The notes under the pieces are model-generated. The model searched no databases, was not told the origin of the DNA, and saw only the letters and a program-made list of their open reading frames with translations. 64,000 nucleotides of DNA from Cladopsammia gracilis (taxonomy: Eukaryota > Cnidaria > Anthozoa > Scleractinia > Dendrophylliidae): assembly GCA_022457155.1 (NCBI GenBank), contig JAJGOT010000215.1:226001-290000 (forward strand), written 5' to 3'. Shown here piece by piece: positions 26,601-37,300 of this stretch. A program made the translations under genes and the position numbers. Within the stretch, counting starts at the first letter, position 1; every line of letters begins with the position of its first letter.

Positions 26601-29600
26601 GGATTAAAACATGGTAAGTGAAAGAAAGCTACAGTGCTCTCTTATTTTCTCTCTTCACTTTCTCTTTTTCACTCACTCTGTTCCACTTGTTTAAGGTTTT
26701 CAATCAAAACATCATTAACAGTGTTACGAGTAACTGAACCATTTTTTTTCCTGTTATAGTCCTGATACGACCCCAAGCAGCACACCGGGTAAGTTTTTAT
26801 TACAGTTATAATAGTTTCCGGTAAACAACGGATGCATTTTCGATGAATTTTAACTTGAATCTATAAAGTTGATCTGTTTTGTGTCTGCTCTCTTGTTTTC
26901 CATGTAGAAGAAGAAAAGGATCATCCCTTGGAACGCAGCAAAGGGATCGAAGTTCTGTCAGAGAAAAACGAGGACAAAAAGATCGACATTGATTCAGTTA
27001 CGGAGAGAAATGAAGTAGACATTAATGACCAAAATGAAAAAGAAATCCATGAACAGAAAGAAGATAAAGTTGAGGAGAGCAACAAGGAAGATGTTAAAAT
27101 AATGGAGACAGATTGTGAAGAGCAAGTGGATGATATGGCAGAAGTAAAAGATAGCGCTTCAAGCGATAAAACATCGGGAACTGTTGAAGATGTCATGGCC
27201 AATGAGAATGAACTGCTGACCGGTGATGACGAGTGCGAGGTGACGTCACCAGACATCATACCGTCATCTCAGACACCAAGTTATGAATCTTGTTTCCAGT
27301 CCCTCAGGAGAGTCACTATTCCGCTGCCATCCATTTTACCGAGTTCACTTGATGCACTGAAAAACAAGGGAAATGCAACGAAAACCCAAGCCGAGACCAA
27401 GAAGGAGGAAGGGAGAGGTGGAATACAAAGAGAAGTGGATGTTCTGGAGACAAATGAGGAAGATGAGTGCGATTCACCTGTGAAAAAGGATGAACCAGTG
27501 CCGTCAATCAGTAAAACGACAGTGTCCCCAGTTGCTGGCCGAACAAGAAGAAGACTGCAGCAGAAAACAGGAGACAATATAGCTTCCCGTGTGGAGGCTG
27601 AAGATGAGCCAGGAGAACAAGAGGTCAGCAAACTAACGAACAAAGATGAACACCTTGATGAGATGGTCACTGAAACGTCCACAGAGAAACAAACTGAACC
27701 AGCGCATGTGGGCGTTTCAAGGGATACCACTTCATCACCAGTTCCCAGCGTGATGAATAAGTTTCTCCGTCCCTTTGCAGCCGGGGGAAGCCCCTGCCGC
27801 GTTTCTTTGCGGGGAAGAAATTCCCCAGGGGTTTCTCCAACAACTGGAATTCTAAAGAGGTGGAATGGGAACAAGCAGGCTGTTGACTCGCCATCCCCTC
27901 CCGGAAAGGTAACATTTCATTGTTTTGTTTTGCTCCAGTAGAAAGTAATAAGTAGCAAGTTTGTTTATTCAGTTTTTTTATTCAATGCTTGCCATTCTTT
28001 CTTTTATTTGTTTTTTTTTTTTATAATTTTGTTTTTTAATTTGTTTTGAATCATACGGAAAAGTTAACTTGTGATGTTGACCATCATCCTAATTTCGTTC
28101 CAGTTGAAAACAAAATAGTCTTTTCACGTTTTGACCTCATGTAAACCTTAAAAATTGTAATTGTTCCAAACTGGAGAGTCATGAAACAAAGATTTGTAGC
28201 TCTCTTTTGGCTGGCAAAAAACGCGAAAGTGGTATCAAACAAAGAAATGTAGTCAGCTACGCTAAAACGGCTGAAGGCTTCATCCATACCTAAACCGACA
28301 AATTTCCTTTGCCAATCAACTTCTAAAGTAATATATTGGAAAGCCAACGAACACGTGTGCGATTTATTAGCAAGTTGCTACATGTTATTCCCAGCTTTCG
28401 ACTTTCTTTGCAGTGGGAAAACCAGTGTAAGGCTTCAGGGCTGGTTCTAACTAGCGACGGAATCTGAAGCGGAATCGAAATCGCAAGAAAGTTACGATCA
28501 AGTGGAAATCAAAACGACGGAAGCAGAAGAGGAATCGGAATCGGAAGAAAAAGGAAACCTTCTGATTATTCCGATTCCGATTCCGTTGAACTTCCGCTTC
28601 CGACTACGACTCCGACTCTGACTTCGCTTCCGATTACGTCGCTTGAGGGAACCAGTCCTTACTAGACTGAGAGTAGTCTCATTTCTCGGGCGTCGAGTGA
28701 CCACTCGCGTGACTGTCCCTGAGAGAAATGAGGGCCAACTCGTTACTAAAGTCAGATTTCTTTAACAAGGAATACCAGTTAGAACATTAATGTGTTTTTA
28801 TTTTCAGGTGAGACGAGTATCCTTTGCTCTGCCTGTAAAAGACGATGACAATTGCGAAGAATCCAGGGATAAATTTTCTGAACCAACTTACACTGTTTCA
28901 CAACTAAAAACATCAAGCTCTTCTCCTTTTACAGCCGTAAAACAGGTTGGTACCCCATAAATAGCCCCTTATGTGGAGAAACAAATGTTTCCCAGTTTGG
29001 TCACATCAAAAGAAACAAATTTCCGCAACGATTTTTTCTAGTTTAGTTAGTCCCTCACTACGTTGACACTAAAAGCTTTATTATTTACATTTCAGCGCCG
29101 AACAATCCCTGCGAATAATGACCAGTCCACTCACGACTTGACAGACTGCGTGTACCCGGATCTTGTGACGTGCACGGTGCCTGTGGAGCAGATCCTTCCC
29201 AGCATCCTCACCATGTCTTGGTCACGTGGTATGGGTCATCTGGTGCGCGCGCAGAATATTCACACTATCGGGAACCTGTCAGCTCTCAAAGAAGAGCAGG
29301 TAAATAGAATTTCGTGTGGTGGCGGATGTAATAACGCCCAGTTGTTAATCTCTGGGGCCAATGCACAGATTAATGCTGATTGTAGACGCAAGTGCCACAA
29401 GTCGTTCGCAAGTTGTGTATTACAGCCTTATGCACGCAACCATACCAAAGCAAACTAGTGAAATACATGCGCCTACTTGCGGGCAAATTTGAGCTCCAAG
29501 AAAGTGATTGCAAGTCAACGCAAGCCATCGCAAGTACACGCAAGTCCTGGCCAAACGGGGTCGCAAGCTGCGTTTCGCCATTTTGCTATGCCATTGCGCG

Positions 29601-31032
29601 ACGAGTTGTTCAAATCGTTGTAAAGAGTATCAGTTGTGATTTTAAGAAAGCTAAACCATTTTTTTTTCCTTCCAGGTGAAAAACTTGCCGATTAAATCGC
29701 CCAAAGTACCAACACTAAAGAAAGCCTTGAAAAGATTTCACCAAACTCGAGGAAAGAATTCAAAGCCATTTGCAACGAAATTACTGGCGGAGGCTTCTCT
29801 TAAAGAGGAAACGGAAACCAAAGAAGGTAAACTGGACCTTAATTGATATTCGCTATTTTCCTCCCTAGATATTGATGACAGATAGAGGTTTTTCTTTTGC
29901 ATTGCTACGCTTTATGATTGGCTAAAAAATCTCGCGCCACTTTCTCAACCAATCAGAAGTAAAACCAAAACCAAGCGTGACTTGCTCGCTCGCGTTTTCC
30001 AGCGCTTGGCGCCGCTCGCCGGCGACATGTTTGACTTTGAGTTCTGATTGGTCCATTGGATTGTCTACGTCTGTTGTGATTTTAGTTTTACGACACTCAT
30101 TGCACCTAACTGATTTATTACATCTGCTGTCCTTGATTTGATTTTGCAGTTAATATTGCAGATATCTTTATCAAGCTTTATTCATTTTTACCACAGAAGT
30201 TGTCATCTCCACTGAGCATGCCCATCCTCAAAACGAGGCTAGTGCTGAGGTTGAACTAATCAGAGAAGAGGATTCTCTTGGTGATAAAACTGACGCTGTG
30301 GTTAGCGGACAGAAGGGAACAGAATCGACTCGAGACTCAAAGGTGGAAGAAATAATCTCCAATGAGCGGAGCAAGACGGATAATCTTGAGATTCCAAGAC
30401 TCGCTAAGGATGAGAAAATAGCGTGTGGTGAAGAGTTAGAGCCAACCGAAATGATTAGTGATATCAGCGGTAAAACTACCGCTCCTCCTGCCCAATGTGA
30501 CACTGTTGAAGGAGAACCAGCTGATCAAATGAATGACGGCTCAGATGAAGGAGAGTCGCTCACACCGCCTCATGACCCCAACGCTGTTGAGGTAACCGCT
30601 GACATGTCCACTCCACAGAGAGAAAAATGCTCTTTTCCGACAAAACTGTTTTCCTGCGAAAAATCAGAAAATGATGAAATGCGTTCTCTTGAAGAAGTCA
30701 AAGAAGATGAAGACAAACGTGATGTACTTCAAGAATGCGACGAAGGGTCAAAACAAAATGAACTTTTTGAACCAATATTGCCTGTTCAAACGACTTCTGA
30801 ACATTCTGCGGAAACTGCCGAGGCGGTTGCTGCTGTTGAAGAAGAGAACTGCAGCGACAGCGAAAAGTTCTGTGACTGTTTACGTTCTCTAAAAGAGCTT
30901 GCGTCACCGGAAGTCTTGCGCAATTTGTCAAGCGAGGAGATTTTCGAAGCGCATCACAACTTGACGGAAGTGATGTCGGTCGTTGTACAGGCGCTGAAAG
31001 GCCGTTGGCAATCACCGCGGTCGCAGAAGTGA
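8427..31032 (+). CDS. RIF1: RIF1, telomere-associated / replication-timing regulator, 39 coding exons, 1,932 aa
   Basis: RIF1 recruits PP1 phosphatase to chromatin, sets late replication timing and, in vertebrates, acts with 53BP1 in break repair. Exons: 8427-8536, 8806-8881, 9282-9367, 9466-9503, 9629-9732, 10303-10394, 11458-11551, 11924-12022, 12246-12338, 12500-12553, 13179-13263, 13420-13469, 13924-14031, 14902-15232, 15878-15991, 16226-16288, 16400-16494, 17960-18117, 18876-18980, 19434-19509, 20252-20356, 20960-21064, 21632-21862, 22259-22419, 22547-22607, 22887-22982, 23117-23223, 23703-23766, 23870-23902, 24959-25135, 25368-25469, 25954-26033, 26124-26210, 26760-26788, 26908-27908, 28808-28945, 29096-29299, 29676-29826, 30197-31032. 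All junctions are GT-AG and the phases sum to a clean stop. The N-terminal ~1,000 residues match the RIF1 HEAT-repeat domain, followed by a conserved 'LTEHQKE' block. A charged middle (from residue ~1157) leads to PP1 motifs GILK (1470-1473) and RVSF (1493-1496), then the conserved C-terminal domain (1545-1630) and a C-terminal helical segment. Human RIF1 is longer (2,472 aa), mostly in the disordered middle. Confidence 0.96.
10404..10561. repeat. Fold-back MITE in RIF1 intron 6
   Basis: About 158-bp near-palindrome. The left arm 'caattaacgttgtcgg' is matched by 'ccgacaacgttaattg' on the right, and the arms extend through 'agccaagaccgcaaggtagt' with few mismatches. It begins about 10 bp after the exon donor. 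Confidence 0.8.
10580..10797 (+). repeat. Family A fold-back repeat, copy 2
   Basis: Same ends (ttaacccttaaactcccaag ... gggagtgaaagggt) and core phrases as 2391-2604. Lies in RIF1 intron 6. Confidence 0.75.
12923..13080. repeat. Fold-back repeat in RIF1 intron 10
   Basis: Inverted ends 'gcaggcttttagccag' and 'ctggctaaaagcttgcc', plus a direct repeat 'aaaagtgggcgtcc' inside both arms. Confidence 0.65.
13518..13653. repeat. Fold-back repeat in RIF1 intron 12
   Basis: Arms of about 65 bp: 'aacaattattgg' ... 'gcaataattatcaaggcc' on the left mirrored by 'ggccttgataattattgc' ... 'ccaataattgtt' on the right. Confidence 0.75.
14075..14860. repeat. Long CAT/ATC-rich microsatellite in RIF1 intron 13
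   Basis: Nearly 800 bp dominated by CAT/CAC/ATT triplets. An internal duplication of about 200 bp is visible: the phrase 'cctcaccagcactgctacc' and its downstream context occur at about 14275 and about 14488. It creates spurious His-rich and Ile-rich open frames on both strands. Confidence 0.85.
15261..15420. repeat. Fold-back MITE (family C), copy 1
   Basis: About 160-bp inverted repeat: 'ggtattgaactggaactagc' on the left mirrored by 'gctagttccagttcaatacc' on the right, with 'cgaggct' in both arms. A related copy is at 40862-41186. Confidence 0.8.
16716..17520. mobile_element. Degenerate pogo/Tigger-like non-autonomous element in RIF1 intron 17
   Basis: The right end reads ...taatagaggtccgactg followed by TA. 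The left end reads gtcagacctctagtaagcgg. Both ends carry two to three inward copies of the 'cctctattaagcggcca' motif and the shared phrase 'tttcaaagtccc'. TIR style and TA flank suggest a Tc1/mariner (pogo-like) origin. No transposase frame remains. Confidence 0.6.
17599..17890. repeat. CAGACCA-type tandem repeat with an inverted counterpart
   Basis: 17599-17700 is a run of 'acagaccac' and 'actacagac' variants. 17820-17885 carries the inverted form ('agtccatagtccgtagtctg'). Lies in RIF1 intron 17, just upstream of exon 18. Confidence 0.6.
19014..19291. repeat. Fold-back repeat (family D), copy 1
   Basis: Ends 'ggggactcccatttaaaaaa' and 'tttctatatgggagtcctgc' are inverted, with 'gggcgtggctcaaatt' inside. 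A copy in the opposite orientation lies at 26235-26575, and a fragment near 20740-20815. Confidence 0.65.
19579..20213. mobile_element. TIR element with nested inverted repeat in RIF1 intron 20
   Basis: Outer ends 'ttaaggtggctgaac' and 'gggagccacctta' are inverted. An inner inverted repeat spans about 19757-20008, with arms of about 110 bp: 'gtaggataagatgcaacttt' and 'aaagttgcatcttatcctac' match exactly. No coding capacity. Confidence 0.7.
21287..21576 (+). repeat. Family A fold-back repeat with internal tandem duplication
   Basis: As 2391-2604, but a central block of about 100 bp ('tgaagaggtttcatttgaat ... caacagactcaaa') occurs twice in tandem. The same duplicated form is at 59205-59507. 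Confidence 0.75.
23262..23480. repeat. GAT-rich microsatellite in RIF1 intron 27
   Basis: About 220 bp of GAT/GAC/GGT triplets, followed by a T-poor G-rich patch near 23560. Confidence 0.75.
24352..24424 (+). pseudogene. tRNA-like sequence (SINE head or tRNA pseudogene)
   Basis: Has an A-box-like 'tggtcgagtgg' and a B-box-like 'ggttcgaatct' at tRNA spacing. The T stem and acceptor do not pair properly, so not a functional tRNA. Lies in RIF1 intron 29, inside a larger segment bounded by inverted 'aacccgtgaa' (about 24018) and 'ttcacgggtt' (about 24591). Confidence 0.5.
24785..24861. repeat. Near-perfect 77-bp palindrome in RIF1 intron 29
   Basis: Arms meet at GTCGAC (24821-24826). 'gcttagtccgtcgacggact' shows the centre; the outer arms 'gactatgagcagtctctc' and 'gagagactgctcgtagtc' pair with one or two mismatches. 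Confidence 0.85.
25477..25796. mobile_element. Pogo-like MITE in RIF1 intron 31
   Basis: Preceded by TA. Left end 'cagttgaacttccggtaag', right end 'gagaggtttcgactaatg' (inverted). The left arm has two inward copies of the 17-bp 'ggtggtcgcttacaaga' motif also seen in the minisatellite at 5305. Confidence 0.6.
26235..26575. repeat. Fold-back repeat (family D), copy 2
   Basis: Shares 'ggggactcccctataaaaat', 'attgagccgaaaatatgac' and the mirrored end 'tttttatatgggatta' with 19014-19291, in the opposite overall orientation. RIF1 intron 33. Confidence 0.65.
27846..28825 (+). other. RIF1: RIF1 PP1-docking module (GILK ... RVSF)
   Basis: Codons for GILK are at 27846-27857 (end of the large exon) and for RVSF at 28814-28825 (start of the next exon), 23 residues apart in the protein. 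This SILK/RVxF pair in the C-terminal part is the known PP1 recruitment module of animal RIF1 and is preserved here, so phosphatase recruitment is probably intact. Confidence 0.85.
28445..28640. repeat. Fold-back repeat in RIF1 intron 35
   Basis: 'ggaatcggaatcggaa' in the left arm is mirrored by 'ttccgattccgattcc' in the right, with flanking 'cgactccgactctgac'-type motifs. It sits between the two PP1-motif exons. Confidence 0.6.
29884..30110. repeat. Dispersed repeat (family E), copy 1
   Basis: Shares 'ttttgcattgctacgcttt', 'gattggctaaaaaatct', 'gcgttttccagcgcttggcg' and 'ttggattgtctacgtctg' with 45767-45960 in the same order. Contains several CCAAT/ATTGG motifs. RIF1 intron 38. Confidence 0.7.
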
Positions 31033-31330
31033 AAAGTTACAAGGACGAACTTACCGTCAATGAGTCGAATTCGTTAGTTTTCACAAGACATTAACTAATG
31101 CTTATTTTAAGAACACCCTGAAGAATTTGTACATAGAATGTTGTCCTTAAACTTCTCCACTGCATTTTTCACCTCAACGAGTTTTCTAACACTGAAAGAA
31201 CCTTCAGAGGCCAAGACTTTGTTTAGCTAATATTAAAATTTATTTTTAACGAAAGTAAGGGCCGGTTACGTTTGTCTTCTCTGAGTTAATTGTTAGTTAG
31301 TTATAAGTAAATTGCAATAAATATCTCTGT
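31033..31330 (+). terminator. RIF1 3' UTR with poly(A) signal
   Basis: AATAAA at 31316-31321 lies 284 bp after the RIF1 stop codon. This is the best candidate polyadenylation signal. Confidence 0.5.
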
Positions 31331-31597
31331 TTAACTGTTGTTTAGCGATTCAATTTACTAAAATCCTTTCACTACAAGAATCACTAGAGCCTTGTGTCAG
31401 TGACTATTCAGGTGAAAGCTATTGAACAATACTCCACTGTAGTGCAGTTTATTGTGTTGTACAAAAGTCAAAGATGTGCGCGAGTCTTAGGGTGCTCGAA
31501 ACCCAGAGGCGGAATAAAAGTGAAGACGGCTTCGGCCGTTGAGGCGAGATCTTCTATAGCTTTAGAGGTGCATCTCGTTGATCGACATGTAACGTCC

Positions 31598-31923
31598 TGG
31601 GCTGAGTTGTTCAAAGGACGATTAGCGCTAATCCAGGGTTAATTACCATGAAATAAAAGTAAACTGCAGAAGACCGCAAACGATAATGCTGCTAATGATA
31701 CGTAGGATCTACGAGAGACCTAACCAGCCAACGAAACAATTGTCCACGTTTACGATCCTACTTTATCGGTTTCTGTCGTGGTGTCTCGCAAATTTTACTT
31801 TTTTACGTGGTCAGATCAGCCTTGCAGTGCATTGTTTTTTTTTTTAATTACCATGACAACTCATGTTCTGTTGAAAGTTAATCCAGGATTAGTGCTAATG
31901 AGGCTTTGGACAACTCAGCCCTG
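31598..31923. mobile_element. MITE with 'gggctgagttgt' ends
   Basis: Left 'gggctgagttgttcaaagga ... gctaatccagggttaa' is mirrored at the right by 'ttaatccaggattagtgcta ... caactcagccc'. About 326 bp; no coding capacity. Confidence 0.75.
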
Positions 31924-32236
31924 ACCTTTTGCTTGATTCGGAAGAACACAAATATTTAAGTAGGTTCCCAAAGTATAATGAGGTCGAATGATACATGCAT
32001 TATTATAAACTGCATTCGCTAAAGGCAAACTTTATATGACGTGAAGCAAATTACAACCGATTAGAGCCCAAGAGGCGCATCGTTGACCGACCTATTCAAC
32101 TCTTAGTAGTCAGAAAATGATAGACTAAAAACAACTGGGGGGAGGGGTATCCGGCTCCCTGGGGGGGGGGGTATCCGGCTCCCTGGGTCCTTCCAATTGA
32201 TCCATCAACCAAGCAACCGGACCCTGGCGCTTAATT

Positions 32237-32507
32237 CAGGGTTCGTACGGGTCCTGGAAAGTCCTGGAATTTTACTTTGGCATTTTCCAGGACTGGAAAG
32301 TCCTGGAAAATGACTACAAGTCCTTGAAAGTCCTGGAGATCTGTAAGCGAAGATAAGGTGGCAGCCTTGAAAGACATTGAAGAGGAGCTGGATGGAAAGT
32401 TCCAACAGCTTAAAAGTAATAGAAGTGCATTTAGGGGTCATTGAAAAATCTATCCGAGTCCTGGAAAAGTCCTGGAAATTTGTTTCAGAAAAAGGGTACG
32501 AACCCTG
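32237..32507. mobile_element. MITE with CAGGGTTCGTAC ends and TTAATT flanks
   Basis: CAGGGTTCGTAC at the left and GTACGAACCCTG at the right are perfect inverted ends. TTAATT flanks both sides and may be a target-site duplication. The interior repeats 'tcctggaaagtcctggaa'. Confidence 0.8.
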
Positions 32508-33422
32508 TTAATTGTGTTGGTCGCCTTCTCTTTATTGCTCGTTCCCACTATCTTTGAGGCTGGAATTCAAACAACCTTACAATGGACGAGCCAGGGGCAC
32601 CCAATGAGGGATGGTTAAAAACGCCTGGAATGCCGTCCTACTGTTTTTCGTTTTGTAGCATTTTAGTGCCTTTAAAGAAGACTATGCAAAAGCTAATACA
32701 GAATACAGAAAATAAGCACCTCCGAATATAATCCCCGGGGGCTTATATTTGGGAATTGCCCTCGACTACAAAATAAACCAAAGCAAGTTACACACACCGA
32801 TGATCAAGCCCTTTTTATATATAAAAGAACGATTCCGTACGCAACCAGGAAAACGATGAAGAAAGATCGCAAATACACATGCAACAGCATACCGTATCCA
32901 AACCGTAGTAGACAAGCCCGGACGTGAGCTTTCAATCGTTCGATTTCTATTAAGTTTGAACTTCGCATAAACTACAGTATGAAACCAGGGTATGAACTAT
33001 GAACTCCCGTATGAACTATAAACTGGTATGATGTATGGTATTCCAATTTCAATGAAGTTTTACTGTTTATTGCTGTTCGTTGTAACGAATTTCTAGTTAA
33101 CGCCCCAATATTATCTTGCCGACACAAATTTTTCTCCAATTATAAGCCCAGCGGATTTTGACAAGCCACTCCGAATATAGGCCCCTCAAGAAAGTCCTTA
33201 ATTGAAAAATATAACCCCAGGGCTTATTTTCGGAAATTTACGATATTTCACCGCCAGCAGAAAATTTTAGGGACAAGAGTCTTATCCCCGAAACTTCCAC
33301 CTGCTTTTGCCTTTCCAAAAATACTAGCTGAACTTTTTTCGCATCCAAAATGACAAACAAAAGGCGTTGAAAGTTTGAGGGGGGATTTTACTAAACAAAC
33401 TCTAGTTTTTCTTTGAGGCGAC

Positions 33423-33911
33423 TAAGGCCCGGTTTCAACCTCGCATTTCATATGTGCCGAATCCAATACCAATTTAAATTCGACATTTGATTTAGACAGT
33501 TTGTAAATAGATTTTTAATATCTTTGCTAGCTTTTTTTTAAGTGTCGTCTATTAGTAGAGGGTCAATCCCTCGGCTATCTCTAAGTAGACACGTTAATAA
33601 AGTTTTTATTATTATTAGACGTCGAATTTAAAAGAGTCGCATTGAATTCATGAGCGAATTTTTATGAAGTTAGGAAAAATGTAGAATTGCGGGTAAAACA
33701 ATTTTCGATTCGGTACATGTGACGTTCGACGTATAAAACATTACTGTCGAAATTATGTCGAATATTCGACTGGCTCAGTCGAAGATGTGGCAAAAGTAGT
33801 CGCACTGTCGAAATTGATTTGAGTTAAACGTCGAACTTCATCAATTCACATTCATTTAATTCCTGAATTAGATTCGGCAAATGTGAAATGCGACGTTTAA
33901 ACCGGGCCTTA
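33423..33911. mobile_element. MITE with 'taaggcccggttt' ends (family F), long copy
   Basis: Left 'taaggcccggtttcaacc' and right 'aaaccgggcctta' are inverted. The sub-terminal 'tgccgaatc' and 'gattcggca' also pair. A short copy with the same ends is at 60345-60476. Confidence 0.8.
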
Positions 33912-34317
33912 ATGATAAAAAGTTTAAAGCTGAGATTTGATGTTAGACCTCAGAATGGTCCACTGAACAATAAATCGTCCCCTGTGTTTTCATAGAAAAC
34001 TTCCAGTGGATTCTTGAAAGTCACCACCGGCGAGCAAATGCGGGTATGGGACTGCAAATACAGGCGGGGGGTAAAATGGAAATAATTATCAAGTCTTGTA
34101 AAACCATGTGATTTAAATTTTATTACTTAAAAATCGCATTTAGACTAAGAATCAAAAATGCGTTAGACAGGTCACCTCATTTTTGAAATGGTTGGTAGAA
34201 GCAAAAAATCTCTAAAATTATGGATTGTTTATTGTTATGAATTGTTGTGATTAGAGATCACAATTGATCTTTGGTTTTTAGTTCTTTTGGCATTGATTTT
34301 TTCTTCAATTCCCTGAG

Positions 34318-37300
34318 ATGGATGACGCAGCCGAAGATTTAGAGTTTCTTGCTCGGGTAAGTAGGAACGCCCGTTACTTCAATTACGTACAAATTAGTTT
34401 TATCTCTTAATTCAGTTTTTTGCTTGTTATTTTGTCACTCATCCAATCAATGAATAATAATTTATGGATAAAAGAAATATTTTCCTTTGTGTTCTTTTTT
34501 GTTTTCCTAAAACAGTTCGAGGCGATAAAAACCTGTCAAACGATTGACTAACAAATAACAAAAACATTTATTTCGGTGTCCAAAATGTACGGTTTTGGTG
34601 ATTTCGTGTGGAAATTAGCAAATTCAAATGGGTCAAGATATGAGACGAATTTTGATTGGAAGAACCTAGTTTCGGGCTCAAAGGGTTAAGGATGTCAAAA
34701 TATGCAGTGGACATGTTGAAGCTTGGTGGTGGTTTCAACGGAATATTTGTTTAGATTATAATGTCCGAAGACAAGAAAAATGAGGCGGAGGCGGTAAGCA
34801 AATTGCTTTTGATTTAGTTTTAATTGTCCTGAGATCCAAATTCAGTTTGATCTTCTCCAGTAACCCTTAATATGTTGGAATGTGTTGTAGCTGATGTTTC
34901 GTTGGTGCTTTAGATGTGAAATAACTGATCATGTAAACTTTGTAATCAATCGATTGAGGTTCACCGCATTAAATTTCCCACTCGGATAAAGATAAATCCT
35001 TACTTTTTTATTATTTCACTCTCGAGAGAGTAGCAAAAATTAAAATTCAAGAAAAATACCAAACCATTGACTAAAAACATAACTACAGGAAAGTGCTGCT
35101 CAGCAACTTTCATTTGAATAGTCACACTGTAGGATTTCATCCACAAACACTACAGAATCTATGAGAGCGCACGACAGTCGATCAATGAAAGCGCACGAGA
35201 GTCGATAAAAGCCCATATATATATATACCATTTCGGAAAAGGGTGGAAGCCTGGAGCGAATTGCCGTGCATTTCATTTTGAAACGTTTTATTTTTAAAAA
35301 GCAAAGAAATAACGTAATTACGAACTTGAGAACGGTTTCATTGTATTTGCCAAGAAACACTGGGCGATTCACTGCAAGGTTTGGCGCCTTTTTTCTTTTC
35401 GATCCCACAGTTCAATGCGCTGTCACTCTCGTCCCAGGCTGCCACTCTTTTTCAAAGTGGTCCATTAAAGCCGATGATAGCGCACGAGAATCGAAGAGAG
35501 CACACGAGAGTCGAATGAAAGCGCATGAGTCGACAGGAGCGCATAAGAGTCGAAAAGAGCGCACGTGAGTCGTTGGGAGCGATATGATGAGAGCAGTTAA
35601 CATTTTAGTAGCTATACAAACTAGATTGAGAGTTACTTTTCGGTTCGTCTCAAACAACATGACTTCCTTTCCTGTATTCAGTTTGTTTCAGACGTAATTT
35701 CTCGAGTTCTTATGATATGTGGCTCGCTTATGGCAGTAGCAAACGGACTGATCCCATCTCTGGGCGCAATGATCTACGGAAACCTGACTGATGAGATTGC
35801 CATCCGGAAAAACTGGAATTGCACTTTGAACGACAGTACTACGACCCAAATGCTGAGAAACGTATCCACACTGGAGATGGTTATACCTAAGGTGACAGAA
35901 ATAAATGTCACGAAAATAAGATCGATTAAAATCACCCTAAACGAAACGGAAATGAGAGTTCTAATTTTGGGTGAGAACGGAAAGCAACTAATTGATAGGA
36001 CGTACGAGAACATAACAGCGGTAAGAATGAAAGGGACTGCTCTGAACGGGACAAAATTAGCAGAAATTGATGTAAGAGGAACTAGGGTAGAAATGGTGAA
36101 GTTGAAAGAGAAAAGTGAAGGTAAAACGAGTGGAAAAGGACCTGGCAGTCAAAATATTAGTGAAGAAATTAAAAAGTCAAAGAGACAGATCAAACGAATT
36201 CGAAAAAAGAGCGAAATGAATGGAGGATTAAATCTCTCCAGGAGAAAAACTGATCCAAACTCTCCTGATGATGGCATCGATGTCAGTAATGCACAGAGCA
36301 TTTCAAGCGTAGTACCTCCAACGCCAAAACCAATCATTGTTCCTCCAACAAACAATGTAAGCTACACGCTGCAGAATATCACGGAAAGTTGCCGCTCGTT
36401 TGAAAGCAGAGTGGAAGAGAACATGCGTAAATACGCTCTCTATTACGTGTACGCGGCATTTGCGACCTTGCTTTTCGCGTATGGTCAGACAGTGATGTGG
36501 AACATAGCGTCCGAAAGAGGAGTGCGAAACTTGAGCGAGAATCTGACCGACTCCGTGATGGATATTGATCCGGGATTTTATGATACCAAGATATACGAGG
36601 GCGCGGTCAACTTGGAAGACATCACGTGAGTATTGCGCATGTGCAAAAAGATAATAAGATATTCATTAGCGCTTTTCAGTCGTCTGTAGATCAAGCAAAA
36701 GACTGAGGAGCCTTCCCACCAACCTCGTCCCCAGTTCCTTCTCCACTCTCAAAAAATGGGGGACCAGGGGCAGAAACCTCTGAACGAGGCTGCCAAAATA
36801 TTCCAAATTGTCGCGTAATGAACTGTCTTCGTTTGAAAAACGTTTTCAGATGGCCAAAAAACAAACACGGCTGCTAATCGCTAAAAAGAACATTCGAAAA
36901 CGCCATCAATCAATCATTTATTTACCCACATAACGTACAATGAGTTAAAAGCCCATTTCATTGTATATCATGTGGCAAAATACTTCACAATCTTTCGAGT
37001 ATTTTGGCAGCCTTGTCCTTTGTCGGAGAAAGTCCTGGAGACGAGGTTGTCTTCCAACAACGGTTTCCGCGCTTTACCTGTGCTTGGCAACCAGGCAGTC
37101 TTGTAGGTAAGAAGTTTCAAGTGAAAACAAAAAAGGCATTGGAAAACAAAAGAAAACTGAGAGTATTTGTATGACAGTGTCCAAACGTTTAAAACTGATA
37201 TCTGAATTTACAGATGAAAAAAAAAATGGAACTACAAACAGCCCCGTGAGAGATTTGAACTCTCGACCCCTGGTTTACAAGACCAGTGCTCTAACCACTG

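Larger units (their letters stand above)
31331..34317. other. Intergenic region between RIF1 and the ABCB-like gene
   Basis: No gene is supported. The region is largely filled by three inverted-end elements (31598-31923, 32237-32507, 33423-33911), listed separately. The ABCB promoter should lie in the last few hundred bases; I see no confident core motif. Confidence 0.5.
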
